NCBI GenBank assembly: GCA_030549335.1
Contig: CM060193.1
Coordinates: 65,697,646 to 65,761,645, forward strand
Direction: 5' to 3'
DNA length: 64,000 bases
Source: Pontederia crassipes
Taxonomy: Eukaryota > Streptophyta > Magnoliopsida > Commelinales > Pontederiaceae
Under the pieces are notes generated by a model, which worked only from the letters and a program-made list of their open reading frames with translations, was not told the DNA's origin and did not search any database. Shown here piece after piece: positions 10,871 to 22,642 of the stretch. Numbering within the stretch: position 1 is the first letter of the stretch; each line of letters starts with the position of its first letter. The position numbers were made by a program, and so were the translations under genes.

Positions 10871-12449
10871 AAACTATGACCCCTTGTTTATTTCGTCAAT
10901 AATATGTGTTTTTCTGGTTTGACCACCATTTGTTCCCTTTATGATTGATCATTGTTACGACTAATTTAATGGCATGTCCTCATTGAGATCCATTCTTGTT
11001 TAAAACATGAATCCTTTTACTAATTTATTGTCCTATTGATCTTATTGTCTCCATTGTATGAAGAATAAAGAATAACAAGTTTCTAAAGTGATTAATAAGT
11101 TAAGATGGAAGATGAATAATGGATTGTCAGTTCAAGCCAAGTGTCTCAAGATAAGGATCGTTCTATTGGTCATGATTTGATCACCAATAGACACGCACAA
11201 GACTGTATCATTTGCTAGGCATATCCCAATAAAGACACCTAAAGTCACCCTGATTTTCTAACATGATTCAATATTAAGAAGTATGAATAAGTAAAACAAG
11301 TATGTTTTAAGTATGGATAAGTAAAGCAAGCATAAATTTCAGGACAAGTTAATATTAGTATTTATGTCATGATTCTCAAGCATTTCCTTGATTCCAAGTT
11401 TATCAAGTATCACATGATTTTACTGTTCATCGATGTATGTTCCACCTTCTACTCAAGACAAGTAAATCGTTCTAGTTCTGATTTAAGCTATTTAAATTAT
11501 GCATTGTTTATTGATTCCCCACTAGGATGTAAAGCTTACGGGAGGATCTCATCCCCTATGTTTGATTTTCATAGGGCTAGATAAGTAATGGTGTTGAGTT
11601 GGTGTGTTGCGTCGATGCTCACACGACTATAAAACACATGAATATCAAGGCCTATTTAGTTGTTTATTTTTCTTTCCGCATTTATGAATTCATGATGTAG
11701 ACTTCATATTATTCTTTCATAGATGATCTAACCATTTATGAACTTCTCCAATATATGTTATTCTTATTCTTCTTTATTTTGTTCCTTCTTTCACTGACGT
11801 GTGTCGATTCTTGACTGAGACTTGGTCAATATCATGGTCAATGCCATAGCGTTTGTAGCGTTCTCAGCTTGGTATTTGCCACGTGACGTTGGTCGATTTG
11901 AAGACGTTAGTCTCTCTCTCTCAGCGAAAGGGACACAGCTACGTACTGATTTAGCCGTGGGCCCCGCGAGAGATGGAGGTTTGGACACGGCCTGCGGTTG
12001 AGTGGGTCCGTCTGTCGGACTCGTCGTTGTTCCATGCGCCGTCGACTACTTTTTACCACATTTATTATTAGAAATTCGTATCATCGATCAGATCGAAATG
12101 TATATTTAAAAAAAATGTTTTTATGAGATGGTGCAAAAATAAAATGAGACAAAGTTTCGGTAAGTTTGGGTGTTTCATGTATTTTGATTCTAGCGGACGT
12201 CCTCATCTTTTGTTGAGGATGCAGTTTTGAAGGTATTGCTCAATTTTATGACTTTTTTCTAATCATGTTCATTCTATACATTATTTTACATAAATGCAAT
12301 ATTTAAATATAAATAATTATACTTTATTCAATTATTAGATCTTCAGTCAGTCATTATTATGTTACTTATAGTGTACAAATTTAAGTACATAAAAAAGTTT
12401 ATTGATATAAAATAATCAGTACATGAAGTTAAAAAGTCAAATAAATTCC
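10871..12449. other. Possible degenerate LTR-type sequence and spacer
   Basis: 10871-11660 has the base composition and stretches of old plant LTR sequence, but I found no paired termini. 11790-12010 is a GC-richer, promoter-like patch containing CCACGTGACG and a CT run; no gene follows it on either strand. 12060-12449 is AT-rich spacer. Confidence 0.3.
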
Positions 12450-12820
12450 TAAGTCGCGTTTGAAAGTGCGATGTTGCGATTTGATATGATATTATTTATT
12501 AAAATTTTAAATATATCGTTAAATATATTTTTCTAGAAAAAAGTATTATATTTATATTTTAAAATAAAATTTTAATAACAAAATAAATAATATGTTTATT
12601 TTTATTAATTAATAAAATTATATTTTATATTTATAATAACTATTTTTAATTCAAACACCCACTAAAAATAATTCAACACATCTATTTTTTTCACGTCACA
12701 TCAATTCTTTGGTTCTTATCATTACATCTCACTTTATTTAAGCACACCCAAAATTAATTTGTCAATTCAACCATTTACAAAGAGCGAGGAACTACGATTT
12801 TATTTCCAAACACAGTATTA
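12450..12820. mobile_element. Possible small PIF/Harbinger-like MITE
   Basis: The left end TAAGTCGCGTTTGAAAGTGC and the right end (read inverted) TAATACTGTGTTTGGAAATA resemble each other, with TTA/TAA at both outer edges. It abuts the larger PIF-like element that starts at 12821. The match is imperfect. Confidence 0.35.
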
Positions 12821-15426
12821 AGGTGTGTTTGCCAATGAAATCAGAACTAGGGGATAGTTCTGTCTAATTCTGTCAAACGCTAATGCATTGATTCAGTCTT
12901 GAGCCTGAACTAAATGTTGGAATCAAGCATCACGTGACTTGGTTCAAAGGCTTTTCATTCCACGTAAATGGTGGAACCAGCAAGTTCGCATTGAATGAGT
13001 TGATTCCAATTTTTTCCCTCCATTCCTCTTTCACTATTGCGCTCCTCCATTTTCGTTCATCACCCCCTTTCCTCTTCACCCGCCGTCGCCTTTCTTCTTT
13101 GCTCGCCTAACTTCGGCCTTCGCTTCTTCCAAGAAAGAGTGATGTCAATCTGTCTAGATGCGGATCGCCCTTTGTGATATCCATGATTTAATCCATATTG
13201 GATTTTATATTATATGGCTATAATCAATTGAATATATGTGTCGTAGTATATGTTGTAATGTCACGTAGTGATATAATAAGAATTTATAAAATTTAATTAA
13301 AGTACTAAAGTATGATTAATAATCATATTATGATAAAGCATATTCTCTTATGGTTAACTATACATGTGATTTGTTAAGATTGGATTTAAGTCTAGTGGAC
13401 CAATCAAATGTCGCCAAGTGGCATATGAAAAAAAAAATATATGTGTAACATAAATTACATTGATTATATTATACTAATTAATATCAATTAGGGATGAAAT
13501 TAATGATTTTGAATGTTAGATTTAATTGAACAATAATTTCAACTTTTAACATGCAAGTTGCCGGTAAGCCACCTCATGCTTAGGCTATTTTTCCAACCGA
13601 CCTATTCAAGTGATAAAAATCTGAAAAATTCATATGGTCTTATCCTTTTCTCTAAACAACACACAAAACATTTCAGACCGCGGCTCCTTTCATGAACTTT
13701 GAAGGAAATTCGACAAGGAAGATAATTAAATGTGAAGATTCTAACCTTAGACTGATGGTGTTCTTCCTAAGATTTTCTTTCATACCAATTCGTCCTTAAA
13801 AATTATGAAATTTAACATGTAGAATCATCTCCGAGTCTAGTTTACATGAGATTTCGAATCATGTTAGTAGGAGTTAAGAAACGTGAGTTATGCCATCAGG
13901 ATTAAGGGTCTATCATATTGTTTAATAAAGTTGTTAGTCCAAATTGCAAATTAGGTATTAAATTGGATATGTAATCATATAAATTGATATTTAATGGTCC
14001 TTAGAGTAGGGAAGTTAGCATGTGTTTACAACTATAATCATTGGAAAATATTATGTCTACAGAAAGTTATTGATTTATCTTTCTACATGATCCTTTTTGT
14101 CAGGATGGAACTTAGGGCAAATTATGCTAGTATTGGTTAATTTTATTGTGCTCAGTATAAATAGATATAAATTAAAGTAATTTTATGAGTTGCACAATAG
14201 TATGTCTACTATCTGGGAAAATTAAAATTGTGAGAAAAGAAAATGTTTGTTATTTTATATAAATCATAAAAGTAAGGTCACTCAGTCAGTCAAAACATAG
14301 AAACAAGATAAAAGTTAGGGTGAACGATGATTTAATAGAATCACAATGAAATAAAATCTGAAACTTTTATAGATTAATATATTAGCAATTAGGAAGTAAG
14401 CAAAATTATAATGAACAAATTTGGTTATCAATTCAAACAAATACGAATTTTCTTTTCTTATGTATACAATCCGTTTTAATAGTAGGCCAACTCTTGTGAT
14501 AAATAGTTACTTAAATTATAAGAGTAAATACCCAAGGGTCATGTACCTCTTCAATTAATTGTGTTTCATATGTGATAGGCTTCTGTTCAGATCATAGAAG
14601 TAATGTATTTCTTATTATTATTGTATAGGAGTAGAAGAGTAAAGTAGTGAAAAAGGAAAGGAAAATTTTTTTAATAGCTCTTATAGATAAGTTGATTTCT
14701 CCTACTCTATATATTCACCTCTTTTGGATTTGGTGTGACATTGATTATGATATTATTGAATATATTTTGAATATCTTATGAATTGATTTCAAGAAATGCA
14801 ATTATGAAAAGTATATCTGAATGATTATATGATTGCACATTTGAAAAGCATATGTGGTATGATATGAATGGATTATGGGAAGTGCAATCTTATTCGGTTT
14901 GAAATGGTATTTGATATGATTCATCTTTTGATATTCGAGATATGATGGTCATGCGATGAATCATGCATCGACATCTGTTTGCATTTGCATATATGATGGT
15001 TGGAGCTAAGTGCTACATCATTGATCACGATGTGAGCCACCTCTAAAGTCCAATCCATCATTCTGTTCACCAATAATGTGATGAGATAGACTGGAGCTAA
15101 GTGTCATGCGGAGCTAAGTGCCACATCGTAAGTAGTTGCGATGGAGGCCACCTCTAGAATCTGTAGGGGCCACCTCTAGAATCTGTAGGGGCCACCTCTA
15201 GAGTCCACATATTGCTATATGATATGTTCCCCGAAAGGAATGAGGTAGAATGAAACTAAGTGCTACATCGCTGATCACGATGGGAGCCACCTCTAAAGTC
15301 CATCTACCGACCACTGACCAGTTGGTGATCCGTGCATACATATGAGAGTGTTGCATTGCATACACATGTTTGATATGTTTAAATGACTATGATTATAAAT
15401 TTGGTGTAATGATTTCGATTAGAATG

Positions 15427-15466
<40 letters not shown>

Positions 15467-16680
15467 TGTATGAAAATATTGATTTTGATATTATGATTAA
15501 TGATTGTATTTTTATGTCTCCCAAATTTAGTAGATGGTAACACATAGCTTATGAGTTATCAACTTACGGTGTTATTTTTGTTCATAATATTGTTTCTAAT
15601 ATTTTTCAGATTCATATAGCTCGTTGGGGATCGTGTAAGGTGATAGTCATAAAATGATTTTATAACATCTTTGATGGTATGATGAGAGGATTTATGTCTC
15701 TTGTATCTTTCTATTAAGATGTCGAGAGAACTAGTCGTGTCTATTATTTATGTCAAAATAAGTTGTATTGAAAATAAAGTCATTTTGTCAAATATATGAC
15801 TTAAGGTATATCAGTTTGCTCTAAAATGATCACATATTGTGTAATTTATTTAATAATATACTTTTACTCTTATGTTATAAAAGAAGAATAAATTACATCA
15901 CGTTTTCGCATTTCTTATTTTATTTGATCGTTCGTAATGAGTCGCGAACTCTGATTTAACTCGCGGGTTAAATCGAGATCGTGACACCCTTCGTGACGTA
16001 TGGCGATGACAACGACGATGAAGGGGTAGATAATCATCTTCCTTCTGCAACTAAGGTTCCGTTGATGAGAGACTAAGACAAGAAGCATCCGGGATAGACT
16101 TAGTAAGCATGAGAAAAGAGAGAGGGCAGATGGATCAAAGAGACAACGATGGGGCTTCATCAAGAGGCTTACCTTTCAGTGGCGTTGTTAGGATTCGGTG
16201 TTTCCAGACAGCAACACAACAACAACCCGTCAAAATAAAGTGAGGCCAAGCAACTACGACGACAATGAAGGGGAATGTAATCGTCTTCCTTATGCAATTA
16301 TGGTTCCGCCAACGAGAGACTAAGTCAAGAGGTAGCGCGGATCTACTTAGTAAGCATGTGAGAAGAGAGAGGGCAACCGGACCAAATGGAAGGTGATGAG
16401 GCTTCATTAACATGCTTACCCTTTCCGACAAGAATGATGACAAGCGGCGCTGGTCAGAGGCAATGCCCTTCCTTGCAGTCACTTGGATGGAAGGATTGAG
16501 AGACAAAATAGTCATTAGGTCCTACAATTTTCATAAGTTCTCCAAACACATTTAGAACTAACAGGTCAAATCAAATATACCATCACATTTTTTACATCCA
16601 AACACATCTAAAATAATTTATCTATTAAATTATTCATTAAGAACTTGAAAAAAGAATCATGATCCTATTTCCAAACGGCC
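12821..16680. mobile_element. PIF/Harbinger-like non-autonomous element, split by a solo LTR
   Basis: TTA occurs just outside both ends (12818-12820 and 16681-16683). The left terminus AGGTGTGTTTGCCAATGAAA and the inverted right terminus GGCCGTTTGGAAATAGGATC align imperfectly. Removing the nested LTR leaves about 1.04 kb with no transposase. The right arm holds a tandem duplication of about 246 bp (15997-16170 and 16243-16420), whose short minus-strand frames are similar to each other but match no family I know. The TTA target and G/T-rich ends suggest PIF/Harbinger, while the long, weak match leaves room for hAT. Confidence 0.5.
13173..15986. mobile_element. Solo LTR (gypsy-type, fossil)
   Basis: It begins TGTGATATCC, ends GATCGTGACA and is flanked by a perfect 5-bp duplication, CCCTT (13168-13172 and 15987-15991). 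At about 2.8 kb with no internal coding region, it fits a solo LTR left by recombination between the ends of a large LTR element. It contains a cluster of GAGCCACCTCTAAAGTCC-type repeats (15040-15310) and a (TA)n run at 15429-15461. Moderately old. Confidence 0.7.
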
Positions 16681-17056
16681 TTATTGAAAACGATGAAACG
16701 ATTGATCAATAACAAATAATTTTACAACATCAGTCTCTTCAGCATTTTTTAAAAGAGATTATATTATATTTAACTTGCCCTCGACTCTCAAATTTTAATC
16801 ATGGATATCCAAACATTTAGAGGGGTAATATTACCTTTACTTTTAAATAATTAGCTATAGAAAAAAAACTCATGTTTAAGATTAGGTTAAAAGTAGAAAA
16901 AAAAGTATACGATTTGATGTCCACATTTGTCATATCCATCGCTGATATAAAAAGTGCAATGACGTTTGTTAATAATGCCTTAAATATGAATTCAGTTGGT
17001 CCCACTACATAGTTAGGCGCTTCAGCAGAATTTCCTTACGGAGCCCCCTGAGCGAA

Positions 17057-17345
17057 AATTTTTAGGGGTATTCTGTATGTGATTCGGATTTGATTTATTT
17101 CCTTATCACGAGATAAGTGTCCTATTTTCAGGGGATTTATTTAGAATCTCAGTCCGTAAATTTTTAGGGATATTCTGTATGTGATTCGGATTTAATTTAT
17201 TTTCTTATCACGAGATAAGTGTCCTATTTTCAGGGGATTTATTTAGAATCTCAGTCCGTATGTAATTCCTATCATCTGTCAAAGAGAATGCCAATATAAA
17301 CTCTCTAGGGGTCTAGATAGAGATACATCCTTGTAATCATCATTT
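17057..17345 (+). repeat. LTR-like repeat with internal 101-bp tandem duplication
   Basis: A unit of about 101 bp, including TTATCACGAGATAAGTGTCC, occurs twice in tandem (from 17057 and from 17158). It is followed by TATAAACTCTCTAGGGGTCT and a poly-pyrimidine/TTGTAATCAT segment. A related single copy lies at 62310-62490. TATA-type box then TTGTAATAAT suggests the promoter and poly(A) part of an old LTR. Confidence 0.6.
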
Positions 17346-19779
17346 TTTTCATAACAAAAAGCCACCGTCATTTTTTCTCTTCACGTTCTTCTGTATTTCA
17401 TATGATCCCTCTCTCCCTCTTTTCGTAACAACATTAATGAATATATGAAACAAAAAAACCGTCCAAGTTCAAAAATTAAGACCACCAAAAAACAAGATGG
17501 AAATAATGGAAAGATGTAATATTAAAAATGAAGGTAAAAGAGTGAAAAAAAATAAAATTTGAACGAAGAATGATATAAAATTTAAATAATACTAGTATTA
17601 CAAAAAGAAATAAAGATGGCAGAATTTACGGTGGAAAGAGAAACGAAAGTAAATAGAGACATAAATAAAATAGAAGTAATTTAGGACAAAATATTTTCAT
17701 ATTTTATCAAGGAAATAAAAAATAAAAAAAGGAAAGGAAAAGTGCGGGGAAAGTATTAAAGGAACAAGATAAAAATAAAAATAGTATTAAAAAGTGAAAT
17801 AGGTGTTGGAGCATTGAGGGGGAAAGAATAATTTTTTTAAGATTATGTAATCTTATTATATATAAATTTTAAAATTATTTTAATAAAATATGATGATTTA
17901 ATCAATGGTTCAAACCGATTTTAAACACATTTTTTTCTGTTGCCAGCATAATATTCAGAATGAATATATAGATCAAATTCAAATTCAAATTCGATACCTT
18001 CTATAAACGATTAAAAGTGTCCATTTCTATCAGATAAATTGAAACGGGCTTAACGTGCGTCCACCCCATTTTGAATTTTGGGTCAAGGATATTTAGGCTT
18101 TTTTTTATCAAAAGTCTAATATAAATCTTATATAAATGACCAATAACTATATTATTTCCTCAAAAACCTAGTCGTCAACTCCTTTTCTCTTTTTTTTCTT
18201 CTCCACCAAGAAAAGCCTAAGGTTAGGAGATCCAGAACCATATTATTCGTAGTGGCTATATTTTAATATCAACAAAGAGAAGATTAATTTTTCTAAAAAA
18301 AAGAACAAGAAGATCTAGAGGCTTTACATAATGAAGATAGGATATAAGATGATTAGAAAAAAAAAGGTTTTAGATCTAAAACCAAAACATATGTAAAGGG
18401 AATCCAAACCCCTAACTCCTCTCTCAATATTGTTTTGTTTGGATTGAGAGTCCCAAGAACATCCTATTCTTGATAGGAGTTTTGATCGAGAGTTGCATAA
18501 ATAGGGAATGCATTAATGAAGGTTTCATATTTTATATTGCATAATCTATTAAATTTAGGATAATTTTGTAATAATTATTTGGATAGATTTTACTTATTAT
18601 GAAATTACAAATACTATATGGATGGAAAAACCTCGAAGTCTAGTTTTCATAAAAAATAATTTCATATGTTTTGAAGATGTATAAAAATATTTATGATTCA
18701 AATATCAGACTACTATCATGCTATCTCGAGTAACAGCGAGATGAAATTGTAAAAATTATCATAAATTAAAAACACTGAATTAGGATTTGAAATTTATTCA
18801 CAAGTTAAATGTCATATTATCTTTTTTGTGAAAATTGCAATCATACGAAAAGAACAAGTATAAGTTATGTTATTAATATTTTAGTGACTAATGTCGGAAT
18901 ACTATATAGAGAATAAATTTTGTTAGTTGTATTAATTTCTAGGAAAAGCCCTAAATATTGTTAACGAATGAAAATTTCATATTTTAATGTGTTCCACGAT
19001 GCATAGATGCTAAGATATCATACCTGAAATATTTATGAGGTTTAAAATTATTTTTATTGAAGTTTTAATCTCAAAAATCGATCATTTCGAGTGAAAGATC
19101 GGACTTTCAGGACGCTGGTACAGCCGTATCAAGTCCTAGAATGCCCGCGACAGAAAGGATTGGTCAGGATTCTGTCACGGTCATGATCATATGAAGAACA
19201 CATTTTATATATTATTTTCATGGTATCATTACTATGTATTGATGATTGATGATTGTATACGACACGTAGGTACGCATAACGCATGTTCAGTCATAATTAG
19301 GCTAAAAGACAAAAAATGATTGATATGAATGATTGTTGTATTGGAAAGCATAATACACCTAAAGTTGGAGAAGAATGTCCTCGTCACTCATCAATTGTGA
19401 GATGCAAAGTCCTGCACCTATGTACTTCAAGGAGACCTGAGCCCGCGAAGTAAAGTCGTGCATTTGTGTTTGTGCTTCTCAGGGAATAAAATCCTTCATC
19501 AGAAAGTGTGCATATTTCTTTGAATAAGATTCATCAAATTATAATATGTGTATTCTTCGAAATAAAGTCCCTCACTATTATAGTGTGTGTATTCCTTGAA
19601 ATAAATTACCTCACTATTATGGTGTACGTGTTCCTAAGGATGTGGCATAGCTCGCTAATGTGATGATGTGATATGATTCTTTCAACTATGTTAAGATCAA
19701 AGATGTTATAAGATAAAGTAAGAATAAAAGTAAAGTTAACTTTAAAGTATCTTATAACGAGGAATTATACGAAAGTCAT

Positions 19780-20390
19780 CGTCGGGACCTCAGGCGAACT
19801 CCACGTAATCCTCCACTCCGCTCCTCAACTCAGTTGAGCACTTTCGACGTCGGTGATTGTTCGCGGGGCAAAACGTCAAATTGAAGGTTCGAGGAGTCAC
19901 CTACACCACTGATTCCTCCTGTCGTTGTCTCCTCTCCGCTAATCCAACGTCCCATGGTTGCAACCCATCGCCGGTGCAGGCAAGCGCTTCCGGAAAAGAA
20001 GAACTATTGTCTTTAGAGTAACTCCTAGCACTCGGAGGGCCCTGCCGGGGCCAAGTGGAGCTCGTCAGGCTTGCACTTCCTCCATAACTCGGCGCCCGAC
20101 TTTGAAGAAGAATCTGGGAGAGCTTGAAAGGCCACTGCTGATGACTTCGTATCAATTGTCACGATGTTGGTTGGGCAGGGGCGCATGTGGGGATGCTTAT
20201 GCGCTTCAAACAGAGATGATCCTGCTCCACTGCCCCAAGACACAAGAACAATGTTGTGGAGGATGGTAGATTCGAATTCATTGTGGAGGTCGACAAACAT
20301 ATCCTTCTTTTAAATCTAACTTTGGAAAAAATGACGTCCTTTGGAGCGTCTAGGTTTGGAAGGTCAACTAAATTAGAAGAGAAAATAATT
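19780..20390. other. GC-richer segment of unknown origin
   Basis: This segment interrupts the surrounding repeated motifs. Short overlapping frames occur on both strands and none shows a recognisable domain. It could be a captured host fragment. Confidence 0.25.
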
Positions 20391-20454
20391 GATCTATCTA
20401 TTATGACATCAAGGGAGACGTAGAGAATGATAATAATGATGAAGAGGAAGCTAT

Positions 20455-20460
<6 letters not shown>

Positions 20461-20505
<45 letters not shown>
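20461..20505. repeat. (GA)n microsatellite
   Basis: About 22 perfect GA steps. Confidence 0.95.
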
Positions 20506-20508
<3 letters not shown>

Positions 20509-21539
20509 GAAGAAGGAAGTCACATAAAATGAAAAAAAAATAGCAAAAATGAGAAATAAGAAGGGTGGAAGGATAGCACTTTGAAACCGTCCATGGTTGT
20601 TTAGCTTCATATAAATATATGATAAAGAATGAAGGTTAAGATGATGATGAAAAGGTAAAATTATAAAATAAAGTTCTACACTTATTTATGTACTTCAAGG
20701 AGACCTAAGTTTAATGTACTTTTCAAGGAATAATGTCCTTCATCATAAAGTGTGTATTCCTAAAGATGATTAAGAATAAAGTCTCTCACTATTATGATGT
20801 GTGTGTTCCTAAATATGACTTATGGTATGAAATGAAAGTTCAGATGATATTATGTGATAAAGATGAATGATGAAGATGACTCATGAAGGATCACGTAATA
20901 AAGAAAGAAAAAAATGATGAAATAAGATTCAAAGGGTTATAAAACAATCCTAAGGAGATGTAAAGTATGAAAGAAGTCAAGAAGTAAGGATCAACGAGTT
21001 ATGAAGAAACTCATAGAATGTACATGACAATGAATGTGAAATAAAATGATATGTTATGTATGTGATGAATGATATGAATGTATGTTTATGTTACACGCTA
21101 CTTGCAAATGATGGATCCGATGTAAAGCAGGTATGACATAATGTTTATATTATATGCATGTTGTACGATGAATGAATGTAAGTATGATGTATTGTCGTAT
21201 AAGGTTTATGATATGGTTCATGACATGCATGTTCACATATTATTTTTATGATGATGATGCATCAGTATCATGTGATAGGATAGCATGACATTCTAACTAG
21301 AAATTCTGCACTCTACATTTGTGCAGGTAATTATGATTAAGTTATGGATGAAAGTTCAAGCTCGTGACGAAGTGTTGACTTAGGGTTAAATAAGTTTTAA
21401 GGTTCTATTTGAACATTGGGTTAACGATATACTAAAGGTTTAGGCATTTGATATTTTTTGAAGTATCGAATATGATATGATTAATAGAAAATTTTTATTC
21501 ATTATGTTTTTCTCTAAATTGTCAAGTCTTCCGTTGTTA

Positions 21540-22075
21540 AATGGCGAACGGGCTAACGGTGCGAAATTGTCCTAAATGCCTAAAACTTTTAGGGTGATTT
21601 TTCGTATCGCTATAGAGCACACGAAGGAGACGTCGACGATAGGCGATGTCAAGGGTGGCATCGACGATGACAATGGCGACCGCGGGTAAAGTCGAGGGCT
21701 TGGGCATCATCGTTAGTGCCGAAGAATTTGGACAACAAACGTCAAAGTTTGGGGCTGATCGACGAGAGCGCATTAAAAGGGGGGCGGCGAATGACGAAGC
21801 ATTTGAACCGGTCGAAGGGAGACACAAACGATGTCGAGGGCAGCAACTGTGATGACTATGTCGACATCACCAACAGGTGAAGCCGAGGTGGCGAGGGCGC
21901 GATCGTGGGTGCTGGAGAATTTGGGGCTGATCGGCGAGGACACACTCATAAGGGGCGGCGAACGACGAAGCATTTTTTAGCTTGAACCACACATTTGCAT
22001 CGTTGAACGGGCGGACGTCCTCGATGAACTGCACTTAACCAGAACGTCTGTTGAATCTGTATCCTACAAATGTGA
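21540..22075. repeat. GC-rich segment with imperfect tandem duplication
   Basis: A segment at about 21668-21803 (containing GAATTTGG, GGGGCTGATCG, GGGCGGCGAA and ACGAAGCATTT) recurs at about 21848-21975. It ends just before the 5' LTR of the gypsy element. Frames on both strands are short and unrecognised. Confidence 0.55.
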
Positions 22076-22080
22076 GCGTA

Positions 22081-22627
22081 TGAGGGAGCGCCTATTCCGG
22101 GGGCTTTTCCCGGGGCACGTCGAGTTCTCTTACTTCATGTATTTTCCCTTTTTAAAAGTAGTGTTTGTACTTAGTTTATTTTTCAAGTGTGATAGTGGCA
22201 GTTTTGTAATTCTGCACTCTAAAAAAGTGCACCCCTCTAGCTTGTCCCCCACATCACACGTCACATTCCTACCACCTGAATCTGCGATATAGTAGGGGAG
22301 ACCCACTAGTCCTCCCTCGAAGCCTTGTAATCATTCATATTTACTCAACAAAGATTTCAAGCTTCCCAAAATCCAGCATTGTGCCTCGAGCGTGGGATGA
22401 CAACCCACAAGAGCGTCCCAAGCGATCTAGCGTTACACCGAGGTGCCCATTTATTTACAAACGCCTCCACCGAAGAAGCGTCCGCTTGGGACCGAGCGTC
22501 CCAAAAACTGTGGCATTCGAAAAGTGGCATAAGAAAGCTTCCGCAAAGCGCTCAAAAGAGCTTGCCTAGACGTTGGGTACGTTTAGGCGTCGCACGGGTC
22601 GGTCGAGCGAAAAATGACCCCGTGACA
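22081..22627 (+). repeat. 5' LTR of the gypsy element
   Basis: 547 bp, beginning TGAGGGAGCG and ending CCCCGTGACA. It aligns along its length with the 3' LTR; the first dozen bases differ most. No matching target-site duplication is apparent outside the two LTRs. Confidence 0.88.
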
Positions 22628-22630
22628 AGT

Positions 22631-22642
22631 TGGTATCAGAGC
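22631..22642 (+). other. Primer-binding site
   Basis: TGGTATCAGAGC lies 3 nt after the 5' LTR. It is complementary to the 3' end of initiator tRNA-Met, the usual primer of plant gypsy elements. Confidence 0.9.

Larger units (their letters stand above)
17350..21535. other. Old LTR-type relic sequence with low-complexity inserts
   Basis: No gene is supported. A motif group (TACTTCAAGGAGACCT, AAAGTCCCTCACTATTAT, TGTGTGTATTCCT) is repeated several times at 19420-19640 and again at 20690-20810. It frames a GC-richer segment at 19780-20390 that may be an insertion. Paired termini could not be fixed. Confidence 0.35.

Noticed and set aside
19958-20300. A gene in the GC-richer segment at 20 kb
   Set aside because: Frames of 84-103 codons overlap on both strands with no domain or splice support.
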